DNA of 64,000 nucleotides from Caldilineaceae bacterium (lineage in GTDB: Bacteria > Chloroflexota > Anaerolineae > Caldilineales > Caldilineaceae): assembly GCA_958295845.1 (NCBI GenBank), contig OY282376.1, forward strand, positions 3,857,022 through 3,921,021, read 5' to 3'. The position numbers and the translations under genes are program-made. A model generated the notes under the pieces. It was given only the letters and a program-made list of their open reading frames with translations. It did no database searches and was not told where the DNA came from. This document shows positions 28,315 through 37,600 of the stretch, one piece after another; the stretch's first letter is position 1; the number at the start of each line of letters is the position of its first letter.

Positions 28315-29181
28315 CTAGATTTGCAACATAGTTTTCTGCGTGTATCGATCTTCGCCGGGCTGAATTGCGGCGGGATAACTGCCCAACATCTTGACAAACG
28401 CCGCGCGGTTGACCAGCCCCAGAATGGCAGCGCCGCAGGCTGGTTCGCGCCAGTCGCCCTCGAAGTCCACATAAAATACATACTGCCACGGGTAGTTACG
28501 GCGTGGGCGACTCACCAGCCTGATCAGTTTGATATTTCGGTCGGCCAATTCCGCTAAGCAGGAGGACAACCCGTCCGGGCTATGCGGCGTGGCAAAGACA
28601 ATGGAGGTTTTGGCGTTCTGCGTCTGTTCCGATTCGCCCTTGCCGATGATAAGGAAGCGAGTATAGTTGAAGCTCTCGTCTTCGATGTTCTTTTGGACGA
28701 TTTCCAGGCCATAGGTCTTGGCGGCCAGCGCACTTGCGATTACGGCCACGTCCGGCTCCGGCGACTCTGCCAGATCCTTGGCGCTGCCGGCTGTGTTATA
28801 CCATGGAACGGCCTCGTAACCGTTGTTGTTGAGGAATTGCTCGCACTGTGCCAGAGCCTGCGTATGGCTTCGCACCTCTTTGATTACGTCGCCATTGTCT
28901 GGCAACTTCAGCAGGTTGTGTCGCACGCGCAAGATTATCTCACCTTGAATTCTCAAATCGTGATGCAACAGCAGATCACTGGCTTTATTGATGCTGCCGG
29001 CGGCAGAGTTCTCTACCGGTACGACCCCCACGGTGGCACGATCATCGTCCAAGCTTGCGAAAAGGTCCTCTATTGTGTGGCACGAGACTGTATTGACCTC
29101 GGCCCCGTAATGCTGATGGCAAGCTTCTTCGGAAAAAGCGCCGTGCTCCCCCTGAAAGGCAACAATTGTCACCGGACACAT
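28315..29181 (-). CDS. pheA: Prephenate dehydratase (copy 1, altered ACT effector motifs)
   Basis: Prephenate to phenylpyruvate on the Phe branch. 288 residues: catalytic dehydratase domain about 1-185 with VAFQGEHGAFSEEA, VPVENSAAGSINKA and FNYTRFLIIGKG (the TRF motif with catalytic Thr). A C-terminal ACT domain follows. The two Phe-binding motifs of the ACT domain, GAL(V/Y) and ESRP, read DGLS and VSRP here. Loss of effector binding is therefore likely. An AAAGGA ribosome binding site precedes the ATG at 29181. No chorismate mutase domain is fused. Confidence 0.94.
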   Translation of the reverse strand: MCPVTIVAFQGEHGAFSEEACHQHYGAEVNTVSCHTIEDLFASLDDDRATVGVVPVENSAAGSINKASDLLLHHDLRIQGEIILRVRHNLLKLPDNGDVIKEVRSHTQALAQCEQFLNNNGYEAVPWYNTAGSAKDLAESPEPDVAVIASALAAKTYGLEIVQKNIEDESFNYTRFLIIGKGESEQTQNAKTSIVFATPHSPDGLSSCLAELADRNIKLIRLVSRPRRNYPWQYVFYVDFEGDWREPACGAAILGLVNRAAFVKMLGSYPAAIQPGEDRYTQKTMLQI

Positions 29182-29330
29182 CCTTTCTAACCAAATGGCA
29201 CCCCAGACATTCCTCTACACGCCAGCAATTGCCCCAACACATCCGCTTTAAGTGTGGATCTTGGCTTCGGTATAGACTGTGCCCGTTCGTCAGATGCTAT
29301 TCAAGCCCCAAATCTAGCGCATACCACTAT

Positions 29331-30188
29331 TTATATCTGGAGCAATGCTTCCTGCGCGTGGCGCTCGTTGCCAGGTTGCTCTGCCGCCGGATAGCTGCCC
29401 AACATCTTGACGAACGCAGCGCGGTTGAGCAGCCCGAGAACAGCGGCGCTGCAGTCCGGCTCCTGCCAGTGCCCCTCAAAATCCAAGTAAAACACGTATT
29501 GCCAGGGCCGGTTGCGGCGCGGGCGGCTCTCCAACTTGAGGAGATTGATGTTGCGCTCGGCGAACTCGCCCAGGCATGAGTACAGAGCGCCGGGACTGTG
29601 CGGCGTAGCAAAGACGAGTGAGGTTTTGGCACCAGGCGTCTGTTGCGCGTCGTCTTTGCCGATAACAAAGAATCGCGTAAAGTTGTGGTCCAGGTCTTCA
29701 ATTCCCTGTTGGACCACTTCCAGGTTATAGATCTCTGCCGCCAACGCACTGGCTATCACGCCAACATTCGGCTCCGGGTGCTCGGCCAGTTCTTTGGCGC
29801 TGCCGGCCGTGTCATACCAGGGAATGGCCGTGTAACCATTGCGATTGAGAAAGCCTTCGCACTGGGCCAGAGCCTGAGGATGGCTGCGTACCTGTTCAAT
29901 CTTGTCGCCATTGCCCGGCATTGTCAGCAGGTTGTGCTGCACACGCAACAGGACCTCCCCCTGCACCCTCAAGTCATGGTCCAATAGAAGATCGTAGGCC
30001 TTGTTTATGCTGCCGGCAAGGGAGTTTTCTACCGGCACAGCGCCTGCCGTGGCGCGTCCTTCGTCCAGCGAGTCGAAGATTTCTTCAAAGGTCCGGCATG
30101 GAAGTGTTTCGACCTCGGCCCCAAACCGTCCGCGAATGGCTTCTTCAGAGTACGCGCCCGGCTCCCCTTGAAATGCGACAACTGTCAT
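29331..30188 (-). CDS. pheA: Prephenate dehydratase (copy 2, canonical ACT domain)
   Basis: 285 residues, same architecture as copy 1: [44 protein letters not shown], then an ACT domain with intact [12 protein letters not shown] and [11 protein letters not shown]. It is therefore expected to be Phe-inhibited. ATG 30188 is used because the family starts at TVVAFQGE; an in-frame ATG at 30209 adds seven residues without similarity. It follows aroH by 69 bases and precedes copy 1 by 149 bases. Confidence 0.94.
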   Translation of the reverse strand: MTVVAFQGEPGAYSEEAIRGRFGAEVETLPCRTFEEIFDSLDEGRATAGAVPVENSLAGSINKAYDLLLDHDLRVQGEVLLRVQHNLLTMPGNGDKIEQVRSHPQALAQCEGFLNRNGYTAIPWYDTAGSAKELAEHPEPNVGVIASALAAEIYNLEVVQQGIEDLDHNFTRFFVIGKDDAQQTPGAKTSLVFATPHSPGALYSCLGEFAERNINLLKLESRPRRNRPWQYVFYLDFEGHWQEPDCSAAVLGLLNRAAFVKMLGSYPAAEQPGNERHAQEALLQI

Positions 30189-30257
30189 CGGATTGCTCCA
30201 TAAATGCATACAGCTGGTTACGAATCTTCGTCCCAGCGCCAGGTTTCCAGACCGAGT

Positions 30258-30686
30258 TCAGTCCGAGAGATTTTCTAACTGCTCATCTATCCAGCGGTTG
30301 AGCTCGTCCACATCAATTTCGGATGCCAAGCTCTGGTCGGGACGCAGGACTTGGGCACCATTCAGGTAAACATGTTGAATGTCCGCCTGCGGCGTGTCGG
30401 TATTCCAGTGAATCAGCACCCGAATGCAGCGAGGAAGACCGCCCGGCAAGTCCATTTCATGCCCGCAGAGCAACGGCACATCCATCCATCCCAACTGACG
30501 GGCGGCCAGCGCCGGGTATTGGCTGACAACATCGAATGTAGTCGTAAAGATTGCGCTGCCCACGTCAACGGAATCTATATTATTGAGACGAATCATAAAG
30601 GCCAGTAGTTCACGGGTCGCCCGCAAAATCGCATCGGGCGTGTCCTCTTCGATAGTTGTTGCACCGCGTATGCCTCGACAGATCAC
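30258..30686 (-). CDS. aroH: Chorismate mutase, AroH class
   Basis: Monofunctional chorismate mutase making prephenate for the Phe and Tyr branches. 142 residues of the trimeric Bacillus AroH class, not the helical AroQ class. The active-site Arg is in [15 protein letters not shown], and [20 protein letters not shown] matches the second active-site region including the conserved Arg. A C-terminal 20-residue acidic extension is unlike short AroH proteins. Start GTG 30686 is preceded by GGGAGA at seven bases. It is the first enzyme gene behind the aromatic leader and terminator. Confidence 0.93.
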   Translation of the reverse strand: MICRGIRGATTIEEDTPDAILRATRELLAFMIRLNNIDSVDVGSAIFTTTFDVVSQYPALAARQLGWMDVPLLCGHEMDLPGGLPRCIRVLIHWNTDTPQADIQHVYLNGAQVLRPDQSLASEIDVDELNRWIDEQLENLSD

Positions 30687-30821
30687 GTCATTCTCCCGTT
30701 TATGTCGCCGGAGGTTGCCCCAGGTGGAAGTTGCAGTCCCTGGCGAAGTCGTCTCTTTTTTGTCCTGGTTTCGCCCGGCTAGACAAGCCTCAGGGGCTGG
30801 AGGAACCTTTCTGACGCCAAC

Positions 30822-30852
30822 AAAAAAGGCGTGGAGTTTGTCTCCACGCCTT
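30822..30852 (-). terminator. Attenuator terminator in the aroH operon leader
   Basis: Read on the minus strand: AAGGCGTGGAG (30852-30842), loop ACAAA, CTCCACGCC, then a T-run over 30827-30822. The stem is 9 GC-rich pairs plus A-T pairs. It begins 24 bases after the leader-peptide stop and lies 136 bases before aroH, the geometry of a transcription attenuator rather than an end-of-gene terminator. Confidence 0.88.
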
Positions 30853-30875
30853 GAGAGTCTTTACGTTGACTGTCC

Positions 30876-31106
30876 TTACACAGCCCAACGCTCCTCAACT
30901 AGCGGAGACGGTTGGTTCACGCCAAAATAATAACCAAACCAAAAGTTGCCAAAAGAAAACCCACGCCACTCGTGGCGCAGGTTGCTGGACAACAGGATCT
31001 CCGCGGCAGACGGACCATCCAACAGGTTGATTGGAAGAAGGGAATCGTCCTCGTTACGAATCAGATCAGCGATTGTTACGGGTGCTTCACTTCGTTCGGT
31101 AGTCAC
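30876..31106 (-). CDS. Candidate aromatic-amino-acid leader peptide (76 aa) of the aro/phe/tyr/trp operon
   Basis: GTG start 31106, stop 30876-30878. Residues 48-63 read WRGFSFGNFWFGYYFG, nine aromatic residues of sixteen (5 Phe, 2 Trp, 2 Tyr). One more Trp is the third residue from the end (ERWAV). The aromatic codons lie at 30924-30968. About 70 bases after the run starts the intrinsic terminator at 30852. A segment downstream of the run (GTCTCCGC, minus strand 30909-30902) is complementary to GTGGAGAC in the terminator 5' arm and loop (30847-30840), an antiterminator candidate. Stalling at scarce Phe, Tyr or Trp would leave this segment free. At 76 codons it is much longer than known trp or phe leader peptides. 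No ATG occurs in the frame; AAGGA lies about 12 bases before the GTG. Confidence 0.75.
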   Translation of the reverse strand: MTTERSEAPVTIADLIRNEDDSLLPINLLDGPSAAEILLSSNLRHEWRGFSFGNFWFGYYFGVNQPSPLVEERWAV

Positions 31107-31164
31107 TCTGTCGAACCGTCCTTGTTGCGGGGCCGATGAGAGTTAGAACTGGACATTGAGGGAG

Positions 31165-31193
31165 AGAGTACCATAGCATAATTCGCTTGTCAA
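31165..31193 (-). promoter_or_regulatory. Promoter of the aroH operon
   Basis: On the minus strand: perfect TTGACA (31193-31188), 17-base spacer, then TACTCT (31170-31165) preceded by TGG, an extended -10 element. Predicted start near 31158, about 50 bases before the leader GTG. Confidence 0.65.
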
Positions 31194-31254
31194 TTCTTTG
31201 ACGACGAAAGTTAGCACAAGGTGAAAGCACTAGCCCGATTCTTTGCCAGCTAGG

Positions 31255-32052
31255 TCAATCAAGAACCAATCGATGCATCACAATGAGATCGAAGGGTCCA
31301 TAGAAACTATCTTGAATGACGGCAGCTCTGCTTCTGCCGTCCGGCGACAACGAGGTCTCAGCGACCCACGTTGCCCAGATTCCGTCTTTGCCGCTCGGAC
31401 GGGTATTCCCTGTAGCCGTAACCGGTGTAAGGAATTCAGAGTTCAGTGGTAGGCTTTGGATTCGTCTTGGCTTTTCACCGGTTTGAGGATCGTACATCCA
31501 CAAGGCGTTTCCGCAATCGGATCCATAGTAGAGCCGATTGTCAGGGCCCCAGCCGTGCAAGAGATATTCGCAACCGCTAACATCGTGCTCGCGCTGGGCA
31601 GTCTTGAACGCGCTATCAAAGCGGCCCTGCGGCTGCGTCAGCCAGATCAATTCGTACCCACTCGAAACCCTGACAGTTCTGAGACTGTACGGAGCGTACA
31701 TAAATACAACTGCAAATGGAGCGGCCATTATTGCAGCCAGAATTGCGGCAGAAACGACCCGAATTCTCCATCCACCCCGACCCAGCACCCAGAACAGGAC
31801 ACACACAGCCAGCCCACAGATACAGAAGACAAAAAACCAGAACCGATCAATGAACACCGGACTCAGGAAGTCGGTCAGCACGATGAAAGGGCCGAATATC
31901 CACCAGGCGGGAAGCAAGGTCTTAGGCGTTGCGTCAACAAGCCATCTGCCGTAAACCGAAAGCAGAAGGAGGGCCAGGAAAACCCAGAGGGCGCCGCAAT
32001 ACAGCCTGCCGCCAGTGAAAAGTTTCTTGCTCATCAGTATCGCGCAGATCAT
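31255..32052 (-). CDS. Membrane protein with a C-terminal soluble beta-rich domain, unknown function
   Basis: About 265 residues. Four hydrophobic segments occupy roughly the first 125 residues (LYCGALWVFLALLLLSVYG, WWIFGPFIVLTDFL, FWFFVFCICGLAVCVLFWVLG, VVSAAILAAIMAAPFAVVFMY). They are followed by about 140 extracytoplasmic or cytoplasmic residues with YGSDCGNALWMYDPQTGE and LSPDGRSRAAVIQDS, reminiscent of a short beta-propeller segment. ATG 32052 is chosen because AGGAG lies ten bases upstream. I do not recognise the family. It is a separate unit upstream of the aroH promoter on the same strand. Confidence 0.65.
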   Translation of the reverse strand: MICAILMSKKLFTGGRLYCGALWVFLALLLLSVYGRWLVDATPKTLLPAWWIFGPFIVLTDFLSPVFIDRFWFFVFCICGLAVCVLFWVLGRGGWRIRVVSAAILAAIMAAPFAVVFMYAPYSLRTVRVSSGYELIWLTQPQGRFDSAFKTAQREHDVSGCEYLLHGWGPDNRLYYGSDCGNALWMYDPQTGEKPRRIQSLPLNSEFLTPVTATGNTRPSGKDGIWATWVAETSLSPDGRSRAAVIQDSFYGPFDLIVMHRLVLD

Positions 32053-32415
32053 GATCACTATTCTCCTGAAAGTGGATATTGGCACGCGGGTCTTTCGCCA
32101 CTAACCACCGACTGACGTCTTTCGGGTGCGTATCGAAACTAGAGTGTGTTGCCGCAAGATGCTCCAGTAGCCGCTGTTCCTATTGCGCTAGACGGAACCT
32201 CTACGCCGTCTGCGTACACTGCCACTGAACCTCATGGGAACACAGAATTACTGGTGGTCAGACCCCGTCTCGGTCTTGCATATCCTTTTCTGTTCCCCGA
32301 CAATAGTAGCTTGAGCAATACATAGGGTGCCAGACAGATAAGCAGGTATGCGAATGGCCGCGCGGCACGCGCGCCATGACGGTTTGCAGGTCAACAACAC
32401 TTCCAGGGGGTTTGC
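32053..32415. other. Intergenic region between divergent genes (31255 membrane gene and SDR gene)
   Basis: About 360 bases with no reading frame that looks coding. A marginal plus-strand promoter is possible for the SDR gene: TTGCAT 32276-32281, 17 bases, GACAAT 32299-32304. A CAGGGGG ribosome binding stretch precedes the SDR start. Nothing else recognised. Confidence 0.4.
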
Positions 32416-33186
32416 ATGCAGAATTCATTTTCACTTCAGGATAAGGTGGCGCTGGTCACCGGCGCAAATGGCGGCATTGGCCGCTCGATCGCATTGGGAT
32501 ACAAGGAAATGGGCGCGACGGTCATTGCCAGCGGACGCAATCCACAGAAAAACGCGGCCATAGCGGAGGAATTGGGAGACGGCCACGAGGTCATTTCGCT
32601 TGATGTGCGGGATGAAGAGGCCGTTAATCAGGCGGTGGCAGGGGTCGTCGAGAAGCACGGCAGAATTGACATATTGGTCAACAATGCCGGAATCGCCCGG
32701 CGCATAAATATTCTGGACATGGATACCGTTGACTGGCATGACGTGATTGACACGCACCTGAACGGCGGCTTCTACTGTGCCAAGGCGGCGGCTAAGGCGA
32801 TGGTAAAGGCTGGACACGGGGGCAAAATAATCAACATCGGGTCAATGTACTCGCTGCTTGGTCCGCCAAATGTCACCAACTATGCTGCGGCCAAGACCGG
32901 CATTCTGGGTCTGACGCGCGGGCTGGCAGTCGAGCTGGCAGTCCACAACATCCAGGTGAACGCGCTGGTGCCCGGCTGGCACAAGACCGACCTCAATCGG
33001 GAACTGTTAGACGGGCCGCTGGGCGAGGAGATCCGACACAAGACGCCGGCGCGGCGGCTTGGCACGGCCGATGACCTGGCTGGATCTGCCATTTTCCTGG
33101 CTTCTGACGCGGCCGAGTTCGTTACGGGCACCACCCTGGTTGTGGATGGCGGCTACTCGATCATGGACCGCCAGTGGGCGGATTGA
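32416..33186 (+). CDS. SDR-family NAD(P)-dependent oxidoreductase
   Basis: 256 residues, classical short-chain dehydrogenase. Cofactor motif TGANGGIGRSIALGY (TGxxxGxG), structural NNAGIAR, catalytic Ser in NIGSMYS and Tyr-x-x-x-Lys in YAAAKTG, C-terminal TGTTLVVDGGYSI. SGRN after the second strand suggests NADP preference. The pattern resembles gluconate 5-dehydrogenase / 2-deoxygluconate 3-dehydrogenase type enzymes, but the substrate is not decidable. It precedes the Uma2 gene by 69 bases. Confidence 0.9.
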   Translation: MQNSFSLQDKVALVTGANGGIGRSIALGYKEMGATVIASGRNPQKNAAIAEELGDGHEVISLDVRDEEAVNQAVAGVVEKHGRIDILVNNAGIARRINILDMDTVDWHDVIDTHLNGGFYCAKAAAKAMVKAGHGGKIINIGSMYSLLGPPNVTNYAAAKTGILGLTRGLAVELAVHNIQVNALVPGWHKTDLNRELLDGPLGEEIRHKTPARRLGTADDLAGSAIFLASDAAEFVTGTTLVVDGGYSIMDRQWAD

Positions 33187-33255
33187 ATCCGGCTATTTGG
33201 ATCGGGTATAATGCGGACAACCCGAAGCTCTGGTGAATAGGAACGGAGGACTGCA

Positions 33256-33987
33256 ATGGCTGTATCGACAGTCGAGCGCTCGACGACGGCTCCTGCGACC
33301 AAAAACGGGATGCCTGTTCCGCCATTGAACAATGGCGACCGGCTCACGCGCGCTGAGTTCGAACGCATTTACGCGGCCCATCCTGAGATTAAGAAGGCGG
33401 AACTCATTGAAGGAGTCGTCTATATGCCATCCCCGGCACGCCATCGCGAACATGGAAAACCACATTTCCACACAATTGGCTGGCTAAGTACTTATAGCGC
33501 GGCTACGCCCGGCGTTGAAGGCAGTGACAACGCGACGCTGCGCCTTGACTTCGAGAACGAACCCCAGCCTGACGCCCTTCTATTTCTGCCGCCGGAATAC
33601 GGTGGAACAGCCTGGGTGGGGGAGGATGGCTATTTGGAAGGGACACCGGAACTGATTCTTGAAGTATCGGCCAGTAGCGCAAGTTATGATTTGAACCAGA
33701 AGAAACGGGCCTATGCCCGCAACGGCGTGCCGGAGTACGTCGTGTACCTGGCCTATGAGCAACGCGTTATCTGGCATATTCTCCGTGACGGCGTCTATGA
33801 GGAGCAGCCGCCAGACGAAGACGGCGTTCTTAAGAGCGAACAGTTCCCAGGTTTGTGGTTGCTGCCGGATGCGCTTCTGTCCGGCGATCTTCCCAGCGTC
33901 CTGGAAACGCTGCAGAAAGGATTAGCAACATCTGAACACAAGACATTTTGCGCCTCGCTCACGCGGCGGCGCGAGGAGGCCAAATGA
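33256..33987 (+). CDS. Uma2-family (DUF820) putative restriction-endonuclease-like protein
   Basis: 243 residues. PD-(D/E)XK-like fold of the Uma2/DUF820 family common in cyanobacteria and Chloroflexota. Motifs: ELIEGVVYMPSPARHREHG, QPDALLFLPPEYGG, ELILEVSASSASYDLNQKK and YARNGVPEYVVYL. The D..E-x-S..K pattern (PDALLF, EVSASS, KKRAYARNGV) gives the expected nuclease residues. A GGAACGGAGGA ribosome binding site precedes the ATG. Its stop overlaps the next start as ATGA, suggesting translational coupling to the nitroreductase gene. The biological role of this family is not established. Confidence 0.88.
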   Translation: MAVSTVERSTTAPATKNGMPVPPLNNGDRLTRAEFERIYAAHPEIKKAELIEGVVYMPSPARHREHGKPHFHTIGWLSTYSAATPGVEGSDNATLRLDFENEPQPDALLFLPPEYGGTAWVGEDGYLEGTPELILEVSASSASYDLNQKKRAYARNGVPEYVVYLAYEQRVIWHILRDGVYEEQPPDEDGVLKSEQFPGLWLLPDALLSGDLPSVLETLQKGLATSEHKTFCASLTRRREEAK

Positions 33988-34649
33988 ATCTAACTACCCC
34001 GGAAAACCTGGCTGTAGTCGACCACCTGCTGACAACCACGCGCTCGGTGCGGAAGCGGCTGGACCTAAATCGTCCTGTTGAGCGCGAAGTCATCGAAGAA
34101 TGTCTGGAGATCGCGGCCCAGGCTCCCAGCGGCAGCAACCGCCAGGGCTGGCACTTCGTGGTGGTAACCGATGCGGAGAAGAAACAGTTCATCGCCGAAC
34201 GTTATAGGAAGGCTTGGTACGGATACAACGCCACGCGCAATGTGGGCGGGGGGCCGGACCTCACCGCAGAGGAAAAACAGATGTTGCGCGTGATCAGCTC
34301 CGCCCAGTATCTGGCCGACAACATGCAGGATGTGCCTACGCTGGTAATTCCCTGCATTGAAGGCCGCCCGGAGGAAGCCGCGCCGTCGTCTCAGGCAGGT
34401 GTATACGGCTCGATTCTACCGGCCGCGTGGTCGTTGATGCTGGCGCTGCGCGCGAGGGGCCTGGGTTCTGCCTGGACCACGCTTCACCTGCAGAGTGAGG
34501 GCGAGATCGCCGAGGTGCTGGGCATTCCCGACGGAATATCGCAGGCCGCGCTGCTGCCGGTCGCCTACTTCAAGGGCGACGATTTCCGCCCGGCCAGGCG
34601 GAAGCCGATGCGCGACAGGACCTATTGGGACAGCTGGCAGACAGAATGA
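33984..34649 (+). CDS. Nitroreductase-family FMN oxidoreductase
   Basis: 221 residues. FMN-binding N-terminal TTRSVRKRLDLNRPV, then AAQAPSGSNRQGWHFVVVTD, the typical family signature. The C-terminal part ALRARGLGSAWTTLHLQSEGEIAEVLGIP is also characteristic. ATG 33984 overlaps the Uma2 stop. Its own stop overlaps the start of the EndoQ/UvrD gene (ATGA at 34646-34649), so three genes are tightly coupled. The physiological substrate is unknown. Confidence 0.9.
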   Translation: MNLTTPENLAVVDHLLTTTRSVRKRLDLNRPVEREVIEECLEIAAQAPSGSNRQGWHFVVVTDAEKKQFIAERYRKAWYGYNATRNVGGGPDLTAEEKQMLRVISSAQYLADNMQDVPTLVIPCIEGRPEEAAPSSQAGVYGSILPAAWSLMLALRARGLGSAWTTLHLQSEGEIAEVLGIPDGISQAALLPVAYFKGDDFRPARRKPMRDRTYWDSWQTE

Positions 34650-37600
34650 AACTTGTCGCCGATATTCATCTGCACTCCCACTATTCACGGGCCACGAGCA
34701 AGAACCTGACCCTTGAGCACCTGTGGAAGTGGGCACAGCTCAAGGGCGTACAGGTCGTTGCCACGGGCGATATCGCCCATCCTGGCTGGCTGGCAGAGAT
34801 GCAGACGCGGCTGGAGCCGGCAGAGGAAGGGTTGTTCAAGCTCAAGCCGGAGTACCAGGCAACCGTCGCCGACGAAGTGCCTCCGGCCTGCAGAGGTCCT
34901 GTTCGCTTTCTAATCGGCGGCGAGATTAGCAACATCTACAAGAAGTACGACCGCACGCGCAAAGTCCACAACATCGTCTTTGCGCCCTCCTTCGAGGCGA
35001 CCACAATCCTGCAGGCTGAATTGGAAAAGATCGGCAACATTCGCTCGGATGGACGTCCGATCCTGGGTCTGGACAGTCGCGACCTGCTGGAAATTGTCCT
35101 GGAAGTGGACGATCGCGCCCATTTGATTCCCGCCCACATCTGGACACCGTGGTTTTCGATTCTCGGTTCGAAGTCCGGTTTCGATACGCTTGAGGCGTGC
35201 TTCACCGATCTGACTCCCCACATTTTCGCTGTCGAAACGGGTCTCTCATCTGATCCACCGATGAACTGGCGCGTTTCCTGGCTGGACGACTACACGCTCA
35301 TCTCCAATTCCGACGCGCACTCGCCGCCAAAGCTGGCCCGGGAAGCCACGCTGTTTGATACCGAACTGAGCTATGACGCGCTGTTCAGTGCCTTGCGGAG
35401 CGGGGACCCCGCGCAGTTCAGGGGCACCATTGAGTTCTTCCCCGAAGAGGGCAAGTATCATCTGGACGGCCATCGCAAGTGCGGGGTCTGCTGGGAGCCG
35501 GGTACAACGATCGCCAACGAGGGGCTCTGTACGAACTGCGGCAAGCCGGTGACTGTCGGCGTCTACCATAGGGTCGAAGAGTTGGCCGACCGCGAACCAG
35601 GCGCGCGTGCCCCGTCTGCGGCGCCTTTCACCAGTCTCATTCCACTGCCTGAGGCGTTGAGTGAAGTCCTTGGTGTTGGGCCTAACTCCAAACGTGTGCA
35701 AACCGAGTACCTGCGACTCTTGGGGAGATTGGGGCCGGAGTTGGCGATCCTGCAGTCTGTTCCGCTTGAGGATATCGCGGCGGCGGGCGGCCCCGTTTTG
35801 GCCGAGGGGATTCGCCGAATGCGAAAAGGCGAGGTGGTAGCACAGAGCGGGTACGACGGCGAATACGGTGTAATCCGCATGTTCGAAGGGGAGGCCGACC
35901 AGCTCTCCGCGTTCCAGCTTGGGATGTTCGCGGTGGAGCCTGCGGCTTCGAACCAGGAAAGCGTCCCGACAGCGGAAGAGTTGGATCCTCCCAGGGAAAA
36001 CGGGCCTGGTCCACCGTCGGACAGGGCCGAGGCGACCGATGAGAACGCGCTGGCGGAAGAGGAAGTCCAGTACAGTTTGCCGCTGGAAGAAGCCCCAGAG
36101 GAACCTTTGCCCTCGCCTCCTCCGGTACGACACGATGACGCCGGCCCAAAGGAGGCCGACTGGTTCGGTCAACTGAATGCGGAGCAGCAGGCAGCCGTGT
36201 CGCATACCGGTACGCCGCTGGCGATCGTGGCCGGACCGGGCACCGGCAAGACTCGAACGTTGACGGTGCGCATTGCGCATCTGATCGAGGAAGAAGGTGT
36301 AACGCCGTCCTCGATTTTAGCGGTTACGTTTACGAACAGGGCTGCAGAGGAGCTGCGGGAGCGGCTGGACGACCTGTTGGGCGCGGACAGGTCGGCCCAT
36401 GTCACAGTCGGGACGTTTCATCAGTTGGGCGCGAGCTTGCTCCGGGAGTTCGGGGCTGCGATCGGGGTTCCCGAGAACTTTACGATTCTCGCAGATGCTG
36501 ACCGGCAGACTGTACTGCGACGGGCCTGCCCGGAACTGGGAGCCAGGGAGCTGCGGGCGGCGCTGGCGGAGATTTCGACTCGTAAGAACGGCGCAATCGC
36601 TGGGACCGCAGGCGGCACAAGCCAGGCAACCAACCAAGAGTTTTGGAATAGCTATCAGGCCGCCCTCAAGGAGGCCAACGCGCTCGATTTTGACGATCTG
36701 ATTCTGCGCGCCGTCCAGCTGCTGGAGGCGGACGCTGCCGTCTTGGGTACAGTCCAGGCCCGTTTTCGCTGGATCTCGGTGGATGAATATCAGGATGTGA
36801 ATGCGGCGCAGCACAGTCTGTTGACTTTACTGGCAGCGGGGGGCGCGAATCTGTGCGTGATTGGAGACCCGGACCAGGCGATATACGGCTTCCGGGGGGC
36901 GGACCACCGCTACTTTCTCTCCTTTGAGGACGACTTTCCTGGTGGCAAGCGACTGCATCTGGAGAGAAACTACCGCTCGGCCCAGACCATTCTGGATGCA
37001 GCAATGCAGGTGATATCCCGTAATCCCGACCACCAGGCAACCGCCCTGATCGCCGACTTTGCCGAGCAGGTAAAGCTGGACGTCTACCGCGCGCCCACCG
37101 ACAGGGCTGAGGCAGAGTATGTCGTCCACCAGGTGGAACAGATGGTGGGTGGGGTCAGCCACTTCTCCTTGGATTCAGGACGCGTAGACGAAGACGGTCT
37201 GCCCGAGGACTATACATTTGGCGAATTCGCCGTGCTCTACCGTCTCAACGCGCAGGCCAGGCTGATTGAGGAGGCATTCGACCGTTCGGGCATCCCCTAT
37301 TCGACGCTTGGGGGCTCCGCCCTGTCGGAACAGAAGCCCGTGCGGGAGATTCTGGCACTTCTGTGGCTGAGTCAGTCGCCAGAGTGCCACGTCCACTGGG
37401 GCCGGATTCTGGCGGAAGGGAAGCGGAGTTTGACCGACGATTCAATCGCAGAGCTGCTGGGGAGCCAAGGCACTGATTCTCAGGGTCCCGGCAGACCATG
37501 GGCATGGCGCGAAGCGATATCAGCGGCGTCCAGAACTGGTGCCCAGCGGCAGCCTCAGCGGGAAAGGCTGGCAGAGACGGTCGAGCTTGTGGAGAAACTG

